Source: Anaerolineales bacterium (GTDB taxonomy: Bacteria; Chloroflexota; Anaerolineae; Anaerolineales; UBA4823). Taken from it: 64,000 bases of DNA. The position numbers were made by a program, and so were the translations under genes. Below the pieces are notes generated by a model. The model was not told where the DNA came from. It was given only the letters and a program-made list of their open reading frames with translations, and made no database searches. The stretch is taken from contig JANXBJ010000008.1 in assembly GCA_025057645.1 (NCBI GenBank), positions 1-64,000 on the forward strand, given 5' to 3'. How positions within the stretch are numbered: the first letter of the stretch is position 1; every line of letters starts with the position of its first letter. Below are positions 8,986 to 18,195 of the stretch, one piece after another.

Positions 8986-8991
8986 ATTATA
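8986..8991 (-). promoter_or_regulatory. -10 element of the nrfHA promoter
   Basis: TATAAT on the minus strand. The predicted transcription start is near 8979, about 35 bases before the nrfH ATG. No good -35 is present; the Crp-like site occupies that place, as expected for an activator-dependent promoter. Confidence 0.6.
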
Positions 8992-9012
8992 GAAAAAGAG
9001 GCCTAAGAAGGG

Positions 9013-9028
9013 TGTAACTTAGGTCACA
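9013..9028 (-). promoter_or_regulatory. Crp/Fnr-type operator upstream of nrfHA
   Basis: TGTAACTTAGGTCACA on the plus strand (TGTGA-N6-TTACA on the minus strand), one mismatch from the CRP consensus TGTGA-N6-TCACA. Its centre, 9020.5, lies 41.5 bases upstream of the start predicted from the -10, the classical class II activator position. The Crp-like protein at 6336-7037 has the matching RExxxR recognition helix. Confidence 0.65.
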
Positions 9029-9119
9029 AAACTTCGATCAATTGTAGAGTTCAAACGAGGAAGCTATTGAGAAGAAGTATGCCGCAGGGAGTAGAGTTTG
9101 GCCCAAAGGAGGAAGATAG

Positions 9120-11714
9120 TTACTCGTGCTTAATGGCCTCAATAATGTTCACCCGAGCGGCTCGCTGCGCAGGCCCTATAGCGGCCATTTGAGCGACCAA
9201 AAAGGCAATCACCAACCCGATCAAGAAAGGCTGCCAATTGAACTTATACGAAAGATTGTAGCCGATCATCAGATTCATAGCGAGCACCATCACTTGGGCG
9301 ATCAGAAAGCCGAATAATAGCCCGTATATCCCTCCCATCGTACCATGAGCAAGGGCTTCGGCTAAGATCATCCGCATCACCTGCAGGCGGGTCATCCCGA
9401 TCGAACGCAGTGCCCCGATCTCGCGCTGTCTTTCGATGACATTCATGGTGAGGGTGTTGACCACCCCCAACGCCCCGATCAGGATGCCAATCAAGCCAAG
9501 CACATCGAAGAGGCGGAAGGCACTCTCTACCAAGTTCAACACGCTTTGCTTAAACTCGCGAGTGGATTGTAAGCTGATATGACGTCGCTTTTGATAACGA
9601 CTCTCGATTTCCGCTGCGACCTGATCGACCGAATAACCTGGGGCTACCTTTAGGGTGAACCGATCGGCACCGCTTTCACCGAAATAGGTTTGCAGGTCCT
9701 GATAGGAAGTGTACATCACTCCCCGCTGCCCGGTGAAATCCAGAACAACTCCGGCGATGGTGAAGGAATGCTTGCCGCGAGGAGTCAGGATGGTGATGCG
9801 ATCTCCTGTCTTGAGCCGATAGCGCTCGGCGGTCACGTTCGAGATAAAGACCGCATTGCCCCGCTTGAGACGCGCCCAGCTTGCTTCGGGGTCAGCTTGA
9901 GCATCGGTGAACTGCAAGTCTGCAATCTGACGAAAGGTATCTGGGTCGATAGCATAGAGGTAAAATTCGTTCTGCAGCGTATCTTTGGGCAACGACTCGG
10001 GTGCGACGCGCACCTCGAGCACACGCGTTGGGGTGACCACGGCCACCCCCGGAACGCTTCTAAGCTGGTTGCCGAAGGATTGGCGCATGGTTACAGCCGA
10101 GCGGACATAGAGATCACCCCCCAGTGCCGAATCGATCCAATCCCCCATGTCCTTCTTGAAGGAGGTGGCAACGGAGTTGATCGAGATAATCATTGTTAAG
10201 GATACCATGAGGGAGGCTACCGTGAGTGTGGTTCGGCCGACCGTGCGGCGCACGTTAGCCGAACCAAGGCGGCCTTCGCTACCGTAAGCCTTGGCGGCAA
10301 GGCGACGCGAGATTAACTCTAGGTATTGAATTGCGAGGGTTACGGTCAAAGTGGCGCCGAGGAAAATAGTCAAAACGGCAATGCTGCCAACGGGAAACAT
10401 CCAATGCTCTGGCCAGCTCATGCCGTAAATGACAAAATACCCAAAGGCAATAAGGCAAAAGCCCGTGATCCAGATCGCCTTAGCGGGTTTCGTATCCGAT
10501 TTTGCACGCACGCGCAGAGCCTCTAAAGGACTAATCCGTGAGGCACGGATGGCCGGTTGGAGTGCAGAGAGGAGAGCAACCCCGATTCCTACGGCAAGCG
10601 CCTCGAGGATGATGGGAACGGATAGACTAAACACCTCTTCGGAGGGAGTGATTACAGCATCCGTCATGCGGATCAATCCCCGCGCAAGGAGAATGCCCAG
10701 CGGAATCCCAGCCAAGGATCCGAAAAAGGCGACCACAAAAGCCTCTATCAGAACGGTCGAGAGGACTTGCTTGCGACTCATCCCGATGGCGCGCAGCATC
10801 CCGATCTCGCGAATGCGCTCGGAAACGGTCATTGAGAAGGTGTTATACACCAGAAAGGAGCCGACAAAAATAGCGATAATCGAAAAAAAGCTGAGTCCCA
10901 GTTGGTAAGTGGCTAACATTTGGCTGACGACCACGCCGCGCGAGTCGGGATAAACTACATCCCCGTTCTTCCCGATGCGCTGCTGCAGAGAGCGCTTGAG
11001 TTCTTCTAAAAGCGCGGGCTTGCTGCTGATCGTTTCTGAAGTGCGGATGGCAATTTCGTCAAGCTGCCCTTCAAGATGAAAAGACTCTTGAACCACCTTT
11101 AGCGGAGCAAAGCCGACGACGCCGTCATTAATCAGAGCAACTCCCTCGTTAGCCAGTAGGCCAGTGATCTTAAAGCGTGCAGTTCCCTGGGGCGTGAGTA
11201 GGATCAACCCATTGCCAAGGCGCAGCTTTTTCTCTTCTGCATATTTGCGGGGCAAAACGATCTCGTAGCGTCCTGCTTGGGGCATTCTTCCTTCTGCCAG
11301 CACATAGACTCGCACTTGCGGATCGAGGGCCGGATCAATGCCGTATAGCAAAAAGAAACTACCGACTGCCACGCCGTTGAGGTTAAGAGCAATCTGCCAA
11401 TCTCCGGCTTCATCGGCGGGCAAGGTGTTCACCCGCAGAGAAGGAGCAGCAACCGCTACACCTTTCACCGATTGCACGGTTGGGAGTAACCCCTGTTTGA
11501 GGTTTTCATCCTTTTGACTGCTGGGGATCACCAGCAGGCTTGCCTGCCCGGCTGCGCGATCGAACACGCTGCGCAGCGAGTCGATGGTGGTCTGGTTCGT
11601 CACTTCAATCGCCAGAACCACCGACACTCCAAGAAGCACTCCGATCGCAGTCAGGAAGGCGCGGAATTTGCGTTGCGAGAGGTTGCGCAGAGCGATAAAC
11701 CACAGCGCATGCAT
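9120..11714 (-). CDS. FtsX/MacB-like ABC transporter permease with two FtsX domains
   Basis: An 864-residue permease. An N-terminal helix (RKFRAFLTAIGVLLGVSVVLAI) and a large extracytoplasmic domain (about 45-260) precede a three-helix FtsX domain containing SERIREIGMLRAIGMSRKQV. The arrangement is then repeated: a central helix, a second extracytoplasmic domain, and a C-terminal FtsX domain with ERQREIGALRSIGMTRLQV. Such double permeases pair with LolD/MacB-type ATPases and work by mechanotransmission, exporting lipoproteins, peptides or lipids, or driving envelope proteins. The ATPase gene ends 13 bases before this start. The substrate cannot be read from the sequence. Confidence 0.93.
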   Translation of the reverse strand: MHALWFIALRNLSQRKFRAFLTAIGVLLGVSVVLAIEVTNQTTIDSLRSVFDRAAGQASLLVIPSSQKDENLKQGLLPTVQSVKGVAVAAPSLRVNTLPADEAGDWQIALNLNGVAVGSFFLLYGIDPALDPQVRVYVLAEGRMPQAGRYEIVLPRKYAEEKKLRLGNGLILLTPQGTARFKITGLLANEGVALINDGVVGFAPLKVVQESFHLEGQLDEIAIRTSETISSKPALLEELKRSLQQRIGKNGDVVYPDSRGVVVSQMLATYQLGLSFFSIIAIFVGSFLVYNTFSMTVSERIREIGMLRAIGMSRKQVLSTVLIEAFVVAFFGSLAGIPLGILLARGLIRMTDAVITPSEEVFSLSVPIILEALAVGIGVALLSALQPAIRASRISPLEALRVRAKSDTKPAKAIWITGFCLIAFGYFVIYGMSWPEHWMFPVGSIAVLTIFLGATLTVTLAIQYLELISRRLAAKAYGSEGRLGSANVRRTVGRTTLTVASLMVSLTMIISINSVATSFKKDMGDWIDSALGGDLYVRSAVTMRQSFGNQLRSVPGVAVVTPTRVLEVRVAPESLPKDTLQNEFYLYAIDPDTFRQIADLQFTDAQADPEASWARLKRGNAVFISNVTAERYRLKTGDRITILTPRGKHSFTIAGVVLDFTGQRGVMYTSYQDLQTYFGESGADRFTLKVAPGYSVDQVAAEIESRYQKRRHISLQSTREFKQSVLNLVESAFRLFDVLGLIGILIGALGVVNTLTMNVIERQREIGALRSIGMTRLQVMRMILAEALAHGTMGGIYGLLFGFLIAQVMVLAMNLMIGYNLSYKFNWQPFLIGLVIAFLVAQMAAIGPAQRAARVNIIEAIKHE

Positions 11715-11727
11715 CGCTTTTGCGCTC

Positions 11728-12489
11728 CTATGCCTCTAAAGCTGCCATGAAGTCCATGATCTGTTCAAAGGGGACCCGGCCATTTTGCCCCACAATTTCA
11801 TTAAGAATCTGCCCATCCTTCAGAAAAACAACTCGGTCGGCATACGAGGCCGCTTTAGGATCGTGAGTTACCATCACAACCGTGGTCCGAAATTCTTTAC
11901 AAACTTTCTTTAGGAGCTCGAGAATGGCCTTGCCGGAACGCGAGTCAAGGTTGCCGGTAGGCTCGTCGGCGAGCACGATTTCCGGCTGGTTGACAAAGGC
12001 ACGGGCGATTGCCACCCGCTGTTGTTGCCCTCCGGAGAGCTGATCGGGACGATGGGTTTCGCGGCCCTCCAGGCGAACCAAATGCAACAATTCGGTCACT
12101 TTTGCTTGGTACTGCGAAGGATGTTGCCCGTCAATCATCAGCGGTAGAGCTACGTTCTCGACCGCATTGAGCGTCGGCAAGAGATTGTAGAACTGGAAGA
12201 TAAAGCCGATCTTTTGACGGCGCAGGAGAGTGATCTGATCGTCACTCAGCTTGGATAACGCTTGCCCATTAAGGTAAACCTCGCCTTCGGTCGGGGTATC
12301 TAAACCACCAAGAAGGTGAAGTAGGGTGCTCTTCCCAGAACCCGAGGCCCCCATAATAGCGACAAACTCGCCGCGCCGCACGGCAAAGTTCACATCTCTC
12401 AGGGCCACTACATCGACTTCACCCATGCGATAAATTTTGGTCAAATGTTCGGTGCGCAATACTTCATTCTTGAGGGTTTCGACAGACAT
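11728..12489 (-). CDS. ABC transporter ATPase, LolD/MacB/FtsE type
   Basis: A 253-residue ATPase with all motifs: Walker [10 protein letters not shown] (about 50-58), Q-loop [18 protein letters not shown], signature LSGGQQQR, Walker [14 protein letters not shown] and switch histidine VTHDP. The EPTGNLDS sequence and FQFYNLLP are typical of the MacB/LolD group. AGGGAG precedes the ATG. It is the upstream gene of a two-gene operon with the double-FtsX permease. A ~265-base spacer separates it from the DoxX-like gene upstream, so it likely has its own promoter. Confidence 0.95.
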   Translation of the reverse strand: MSVETLKNEVLRTEHLTKIYRMGEVDVVALRDVNFAVRRGEFVAIMGASGSGKSTLLHLLGGLDTPTEGEVYLNGQALSKLSDDQITLLRRQKIGFIFQFYNLLPTLNAVENVALPLMIDGQHPSQYQAKVTELLHLVRLEGRETHRPDQLSGGQQQRVAIARAFVNQPEIVLADEPTGNLDSRSGKAILELLKKVCKEFRTTVVMVTHDPKAASYADRVVFLKDGQILNEIVGQNGRVPFEQIMDFMAALEA

Positions 12490-12754
12490 TTGTGCTCCCT
12501 AAAAACACCTATACGAATGCTCTGCGGGGAGAATTGTAGCAAAAGATTGTTAATTCGAGATATGAAGGGAGTTTCCGGGCATGCCGAACCGGCAAATACC
12601 CCCTACTCCATGCAGCTCTCGAGAGGCTACGCCACCTAACCCGCCACGCTCGTGCGAGCGGAGTAAAACATTCGCCCGAATTGAGAGCCACCGTGAGGCA
12701 GGCCTTTCTATCCATCGCCCCCTTACCAAAGGCAAACTTCAGGCAACTTCGGAT

Positions 12755-13222
12755 TCAGGAGGCTTCTGCCGAGAGGCGGCCCCCTCTGACGGTTGCGCCG
12801 ATCACAATTCCCGCAGAGACCAGGACCATATTCTTGAGAATATATTGACCCTCGAGCGTGGGCACGAAAGGCACGATCGTAAAACACTCATTGGGGAAGA
12901 GAAAGAGCGGTGTGATCGTGCCCAGCATCTGCAGCCAAAGGAGTAACAGGGTAGCTCTCAAGAAGAGGCCGCCGATCAATCCCAAGCCGATCAGAGACTC
13001 CCAAACGGCTAGGATCAACACAGCCGTCCTTGCCGGGAGAAGGCCAAACGATAAAGTGACGATTGTCTTTGAGGCCAAGCTCTCCGCCGGGCTCAAGCCA
13101 GGGAAGAACTTGAGCAGCCCAAACCACAGGAAAACTACTCCCACGCTGAGACGCAGGAGAAGGATACCGTTCTTTGCCATCCATTGAGTTAGGCGTCGAT
13201 CGATGCGGTCGAACAAGCTCAT
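12755..13222 (-). CDS. DoxX/DUF417-like four-helix membrane protein
   Basis: A 155-residue protein with four predicted membrane helices (ILLLRLSVGVVFLWFGLLKFF, TAVLILAVWESLIGLGLIGGL, LLLLWLQMLGTITPLFLF, ILKNMVLVSAGIVIGATV). The GVVFLWFGLLKFFPG start and the ESLIGLGLI segment fit the DoxX superfamily, often linked to redox or thiol stress but of unsettled function. The ATG at 13222 is preceded by AAGGAG at 6 bases. It begins 10 bases after the sbcC stop, so it is probably the last gene of the rnz-sbcD-sbcC transcript. It could also be called DUF417/YkgB-like. Confidence 0.78.
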   Translation of the reverse strand: MSLFDRIDRRLTQWMAKNGILLLRLSVGVVFLWFGLLKFFPGLSPAESLASKTIVTLSFGLLPARTAVLILAVWESLIGLGLIGGLFLRATLLLLWLQMLGTITPLFLFPNECFTIVPFVPTLEGQYILKNMVLVSAGIVIGATVRGGRLSAEAS

Positions 13223-13232
13223 TGCACACTCC

Positions 13233-15839
13233 TTATACAATCCTGACAACTGAACCTTGGGGTGTTTTTTCGACCTCTAGGCGCGTCGGGAAAGCTTCTT
13301 TCAGCTCGTCAAGATGGGTAATGATGAGGATTTTGGCGAATTGGCTGCGCACCTGGTGGATTGCCTCGATCAGGTACTGGCGACCCTGAGCATCTTGCGA
13401 ACCGAACCCCTCGTCGATCACCAAGGTCTGCAACCTGGCACCGGCGCGCCGGGCCAACAGTTCGGAGATCGCCAAGCGCAGAGCAAAATTAATCCGAAAG
13501 GCTTCCCCTCCGGAGAACAATTCGTAGTCCCGGATGCCACTGGCATCGCTAATCTGAATCTCGAGGGTCTCTCGCAAGTCCTGACGGCGAGCATCTTTAT
13601 AGGGCACCTGTGTGCTGAAGCGCAAGCTCATCTTGCCGTCGCTGAGACGGTAAAGAATCTGATTGGCGCGTTCCTCAATTTGAGGCAAAGCTTGCTCAAT
13701 GATCAAGGCCGGAACCCCGTCTTTCCCAAAGGCGCGTTCCAAGATCTTGTAGCGAGAGACCAGGGCCGCTTTCTCGCTGCGCTCCTGCTCAAGGTTTCGG
13801 GCTCGCTTCTTCAAATCTTCCAATACGTCAACGAGCTGACGAGCCACGCCCAGTTGGCGATTCCACTCCCTTTCTTCTTCTTCGAGCAACTTCAACTCTC
13901 TCTCAGCGGCCGGGAGATCGGGAGCTTGCCTCTCCGCTTGTTCCAGCAAGCTCCGAGCCGAGTGCCAGGCCTGAAGGAGGTCTTCTTGCTGTTTGCGCAA
14001 GCTCTGCATTTGCCTTTCCAAGTCTTGAACTTCACGGCTCAAGGGTGCGACAATTGCCCGAGCTTGGAGCAGAGTCTGATATTCCTCGATCACTGGGCGC
14101 AGTTCGCTCTCCGCCTGGCGCAGCTTTGCATGAGTCTCACGTTCGTACCCGAGGGCCTGAATCTGCGCCTCGATCTGTGCCATCTTCTGGCGCAGATGGG
14201 GAAGGAAAGCCTCGTCCTGGAGTTGTGTCCGAAGTCTCTCCAGACGCCCGGCACCGTCCTGTTGCCACTCGCGCTGAATTTCTTCCTCGGCACTCAACTT
14301 AGCCGCCCACTTCTCTTTTTCTCCTTCAAGCCGGCGCAGGGACTGCTCGATCCGGGTGCGCAACTGAGTCTGTTTCCGTAGCGCAGCCAGCTCTTCTTCC
14401 CACTGTGCGATCTGCGCCTGAACGGCAAGGTACTGCTCTTTGAGCGCTTTGCCCTCCCCTTCGAGGCTTTGGATCAACGATTGGCGGTCTTCAGGGGAGA
14501 GAGGTTGTCCGCACAACGGACAAGCCGCCTCCCCCGTCTGCTGCTGGAGGGCATCGATGCGGCTGCGAAGCTTTTTCATCTCTTCCATCCAGTGCTTGTT
14601 TTGCCCCTTGCGCTCGTGGATCTGTTCTTGAAGGAGCTGGAGCTTCTGCTCGGCTTGAAGACAAAGCGCAAGCTCTTCCTCTTTCTCCTTGAGCTTCTCT
14701 TGCACGGCGGCTATTTCTCTTTGAAAGGCGAGGAGGTTCTGTTGTGCCAGCTCGGCGCGCTTTTGGCTTTGCTCAAGATGGAGAACTTCTTGGGCAAGAC
14801 GGGCGCGTTCTGCGTTCAGCTCGGCGCGAAGGCTTTGCAATTTTTGCTCAAGGTCGGTCAAGATCACGAAAGCGCGTTCCAAGGCTTGAAGCTGGGATTG
14901 GAGGCTTTGGTATCTCCGATAGCCTTCTTCGATTTGGGAAGCCCGACCGAGGAGTTCCTGATAGACGGCAAGCTCCCTTTGGCGATCCTGAAGCTTTTGC
15001 GTTACCTCCTGAAAATCCGTCTCAAAAGCTTCCACCCGCTTGCGAAGTTCCTCCAAGCCTCGCTTTTGCTCCTCCAACACAGCAATCTGTTGCCGATAAG
15101 TCACAACCCGTTCAGCTTGTGCCCGGCGCTGCTCCTGAATTTCGGCTAACTTGGTTTCAATTTCCTTGAGACGAAGCCGCCGCGCCGGCTCTTCGCTCAG
15201 TTCTTGTTTGATTTCTGCCAGAGCCCCATCGATGAATTCGATCTGTGCCTCAATGCGCTTTCGTCGCTCTATGGCACGGGCTTTATATTCCTCCCAAACC
15301 TCTAGGCCGAGGATACTGCTCAGGATTTTTTTGCGGTTGGCAGGGGTCTGGGTGGTAAACTGATCAGCCTTGCCTTGCAAAAAGAAAGAGGCATTGGTGA
15401 ATGTCTCGTAATCCAAACGGAGCAGATGGTGAATTTGCACCTGAGTATCGCGCAGGGTGCGCTCGGTGAGGCTGCGCCAACGCACTCGGGAAAGCGTCTC
15501 TCGGTCCAACAGGTCGGGAACAGTCTCGGGCAAGGCAACCTGGAATTCGAGGCGAGTGGGGGCATTCCTTGGACGAATCCGTTGAACTCGGTAGAGGTTG
15601 TTCTCATACTCAAAAATTAACTCTACCTCGGCTGCTTTGACCTCTGGATGAGAGTGGATAATGGTGTCATCCGACTTACGTGCCACGCCAAAGAGTGCCC
15701 ACGTCATGGCATCAAAAATGCTTGATTTGCCGGCCCCGTTCGCCCCAGAAATACAAGCGATGTCGATCGAGGTAAAGTCGATCTCCACCGGCTGATAATA
15801 GGAAAGAAAACCGCGCAAGGACAAGAGCAGCGGAATCAT
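13233..15839 (-). CDS. sbcC: SMC-like DNA double-strand-break repair ATPase SbcC (Rad50-type)
   Basis: An 868-residue Rad50/SbcC protein that, with SbcD, processes DNA ends and hairpins. The ATPase head is split between the two ends: N-terminal Walker A SGANGAGKSS (about 33-42), and C-terminal signature FSGGEAFRINFALRLA followed by Walker B LQTLVIDEGFGSQD. Between them are two long coiled coils separated by the zinc hook AACPLCGQPLS near residue 437, where two molecules dimerise through CxxC. It is somewhat shorter than many SbcC proteins (about 1,000). The start overlaps the sbcD stop by four bases. Confidence 0.96.
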   Translation of the reverse strand: MIPLLLSLRGFLSYYQPVEIDFTSIDIACISGANGAGKSSIFDAMTWALFGVARKSDDTIIHSHPEVKAAEVELIFEYENNLYRVQRIRPRNAPTRLEFQVALPETVPDLLDRETLSRVRWRSLTERTLRDTQVQIHHLLRLDYETFTNASFFLQGKADQFTTQTPANRKKILSSILGLEVWEEYKARAIERRKRIEAQIEFIDGALAEIKQELSEEPARRLRLKEIETKLAEIQEQRRAQAERVVTYRQQIAVLEEQKRGLEELRKRVEAFETDFQEVTQKLQDRQRELAVYQELLGRASQIEEGYRRYQSLQSQLQALERAFVILTDLEQKLQSLRAELNAERARLAQEVLHLEQSQKRAELAQQNLLAFQREIAAVQEKLKEKEEELALCLQAEQKLQLLQEQIHERKGQNKHWMEEMKKLRSRIDALQQQTGEAACPLCGQPLSPEDRQSLIQSLEGEGKALKEQYLAVQAQIAQWEEELAALRKQTQLRTRIEQSLRRLEGEKEKWAAKLSAEEEIQREWQQDGAGRLERLRTQLQDEAFLPHLRQKMAQIEAQIQALGYERETHAKLRQAESELRPVIEEYQTLLQARAIVAPLSREVQDLERQMQSLRKQQEDLLQAWHSARSLLEQAERQAPDLPAAERELKLLEEEEREWNRQLGVARQLVDVLEDLKKRARNLEQERSEKAALVSRYKILERAFGKDGVPALIIEQALPQIEERANQILYRLSDGKMSLRFSTQVPYKDARRQDLRETLEIQISDASGIRDYELFSGGEAFRINFALRLAISELLARRAGARLQTLVIDEGFGSQDAQGRQYLIEAIHQVRSQFAKILIITHLDELKEAFPTRLEVEKTPQGSVVRIV

Positions 15840-17074
15840 CCCTCACCCTCCGGTTCTGCCGAAAAAACCTCTTCGGCTAAGGAAAGCAAGGCCTCAATCT
15901 CTTCAGGACGGTTGTGGGTTGCCTGAAGGTAAAGCTTGAGCAGGTCTTTAGGACCAAGATGGGTGATCGGAAGATGATCAGGCAGGCGCGCTCGACCGGG
16001 GTACAGGGGACGCCTGACAAGATGGAACTCAAAGGCTTCCGCCATCCACCGACGCAAAGCCGGCTCATCGATTCCCATTCCGTGATCTGCAGGATACTCG
16101 ACCACCAGACGGACAATTGCGTTGCGAAGCCGTTCAGGAGGGGGAAGGACGTCAAAGACTTTCTGCATTGCGGTAGCAGGGTCTTCAATCCGGCAATAGA
16201 GGTCGAAAAAGGGGCGGATTTTGGTTAGCTTGCGCCAACATACCTCGGTGTTGCCCCGTTCCACCGCAGCGATCACGAAAAATTTCTCATCTCTGGCCTC
16301 GCTAAAATCGACGCGCTCGATCGAACCCGGATAAACTATTGGGGGGTGGCTGCCTGCATTGAGGTCTTGAGCAAGGTGAATATGCCCTAGCGCAACGTAA
16401 TCGAGCCGAGCATCTCGCAGCAAATCGAGACTCAGCACAAGGTCATTCCCCAACATCCACGAGCGTTCGGCGCCATATCGAGCTCCTTGGACTGTGGCGT
16501 GAGCTGTAAGGACGGTCGGCAAAGTCGGGTCGAGCGTTTGCAACCATTCTTCCAGCAGCACGCGCAAACGCTGATCTACAGCCTCATCGATCTTCCTTAC
16601 TTCAGCGGGGCTGAGGCTGAGATGGGCGATTAATCTCGAACGCGAGAGCCAAGGCAAGGCGATCACTTGGAGCGGCACACCCCCAAGGTCCTCGGGGCGT
16701 AGCAGCATCGGTTGGTCCACCACGCGCACATAAGGCACTTCAAGAGTTTCAAAGGCCTCTAAGGCATGAGCGCGACCGAGCGCAGGACTCATGTCGTGAT
16801 TGCCCACGACTAAGAGAGTGGGAATCTGAGCGCGCGAGAGGCGCATGATCCGCCTTCCCCACTCGCGCTGGAAAGTGGGAGCAGGATTGCGATCCTTATA
16901 CGCATCCCCTGCAAACAAAACCAGCTCAACCCGCTCTTCGATGGCCGTCTCGACAATTTCGTCCAAGGAGTGGAGGAAGTCTAATACCCGCAGGGGCAGA
17001 TTGGTTTGCGGATCCTGTCGCCCGAAGTTCGCCAAGTCGATATGTGCATCGGCAAAATGTAGGATTTTGACCAT
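15836..17074 (-). CDS. sbcD: DNA double-strand-break repair nuclease SbcD (Mre11-type)
   Basis: A 412-residue metallophosphoesterase nuclease. The Mre11/SbcD motifs are in order: FADAHIDL at the N-terminus, LFAGDAYKDRNP, VVGNHDMS, TAHATVQGA, and YVALGHIHLAQD, together supplying the Mn-binding Asp, His and Asn residues. The C-terminal capping domain is followed by a region that would bind the SbcC coiled-coil base. It ends overlapping sbcC (ATGA) and starts 2 bases after the rnz stop, so rnz-sbcD-sbcC is one tight operon. Confidence 0.96.
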   Translation of the reverse strand: MVKILHFADAHIDLANFGRQDPQTNLPLRVLDFLHSLDEIVETAIEERVELVLFAGDAYKDRNPAPTFQREWGRRIMRLSRAQIPTLLVVGNHDMSPALGRAHALEAFETLEVPYVRVVDQPMLLRPEDLGGVPLQVIALPWLSRSRLIAHLSLSPAEVRKIDEAVDQRLRVLLEEWLQTLDPTLPTVLTAHATVQGARYGAERSWMLGNDLVLSLDLLRDARLDYVALGHIHLAQDLNAGSHPPIVYPGSIERVDFSEARDEKFFVIAAVERGNTEVCWRKLTKIRPFFDLYCRIEDPATAMQKVFDVLPPPERLRNAIVRLVVEYPADHGMGIDEPALRRWMAEAFEFHLVRRPLYPGRARLPDHLPITHLGPKDLLKLYLQATHNRPEEIEALLSLAEEVFSAEPEGEG

Positions 17075-17076
17075 GG

Positions 17077-18069
17077 CTATTCTTCTCCCGAAGGCTCAAG
17101 GTCAAAAGGGAGCGGATTCTTAAGCAAATTCTGGCGCTTAATGGGGATGCCATGGCGGATTTGAAACCAGTCAAAGTCCCGGGCAACCACGGTGTTGGGG
17201 AAGATCGCGCAGGCTTCTTGAAGCACATCCCGCTCGCGATAGCGTCGCGAAATATGGGTTAAGATCAGTTGCCCGGCGTTGATGGCTACGGCCAGTTGGG
17301 CCGCTTGCGCAGCCGTCAAGTGGGAGAACTGAGCCGCCATTTGCGCTTCCGCCTCTAGATATGTCGCCTCAATCACCAAGGCATCAACATCTTGACAAAC
17401 CTCGACCAGGTTGTCTGTGCGTCCGACATCTCCAATGTGAACGATACGAGTGCCGCGTCTTTCTTCCCCGAGCACTTGATCGGGATAAATGAGCCGTCCA
17501 TCGGGCAGAGTAACGCTCTTGCCTTGGACAAGCTCGCGACGCCAAGGACCGGGGGGGACTCCCAGGGCTTCCGCCTTCTCATTGAGGAAGGGACGACGAG
17601 GTTTTTCCTCGAATAAATAGCCAAAGCTATCGGCGCTGCGATGTTGGATCGGCACGGCGGTGATGGTAAAGCGCTCGGTCTCAAAAAACCTCCCTGCGGT
17701 AATTGGGATGAGGTGAAGCTCCATTGGAGGGCGATTGCCGCGCAACACAACCCCGAACAGCAAGTCATAGATGCGCTCAAGTGTAGTTTTGCCACCGTAG
17801 ATTTCTAGGCGTTCAATCGTCTCCCAGCGCATGAAGGTCGAGAGTAAGCCAGCCAAGCCGAGGATGTGGTCGAGATGACTGTGCGTGATCAGAATGCGAT
17901 TCAAACGCTTGAAACCCAGGCCGGAGATCAAGATTTGCCTTTGCGTACCTTCTCCGCAATCGATCAGAAAGCGGTGTTCCTCGTGGATCACCACCTGCGA
18001 GGACAATCCACGGTGAACAGAGGGAGCCGAAGCGGAGGTGCCGAGGAAGATAAGTTCAAACAAAGCCAA
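17077..18069 (-). CDS. rnz: Ribonuclease Z
   Basis: A 330-residue metallo-beta-lactamase-fold endonuclease that trims tRNA 3' ends. The signature HSHLDHILGL binds the two zinc ions; other marks are LGTSASAPS at the start, FLIDCGEGTQRQ, the AVPIQHR histidine, IHIGDVGRTDNL, and a late LTHISRRY histidine. It has the exosite-bearing bacterial length with a small insertion around PGPWRRELVQGKSV. It is the first gene of the rnz-sbcD-sbcC(-doxX) operon. Confidence 0.94.
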   Translation of the reverse strand: MALFELIFLGTSASAPSVHRGLSSQVVIHEEHRFLIDCGEGTQRQILISGLGFKRLNRILITHSHLDHILGLAGLLSTFMRWETIERLEIYGGKTTLERIYDLLFGVVLRGNRPPMELHLIPITAGRFFETERFTITAVPIQHRSADSFGYLFEEKPRRPFLNEKAEALGVPPGPWRRELVQGKSVTLPDGRLIYPDQVLGEERRGTRIVHIGDVGRTDNLVEVCQDVDALVIEATYLEAEAQMAAQFSHLTAAQAAQLAVAINAGQLILTHISRRYRERDVLQEACAIFPNTVVARDFDWFQIRHGIPIKRQNLLKNPLPFDLEPSGEE

Positions 18070-18195
18070 TCCCCTTGAGTTAGCCTGGCTTTTCCGAGCT
18101 TAGGGGAAAGCAGCCCAGAGACTAGCCATTAGATTGTCCCCTCACGGAAGATTATTGCACCTGTTGTAACCAACCTGAGTCCGGCAAGGTCTGCT

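Noticed and set aside
13314-14381. A long plus-strand frame opposite sbcC
   Set aside because: Leucine/glutamine-rich mirror of the sbcC coiled coil; sbcC has head, hook and Walker motifs in the right order on the other strand.
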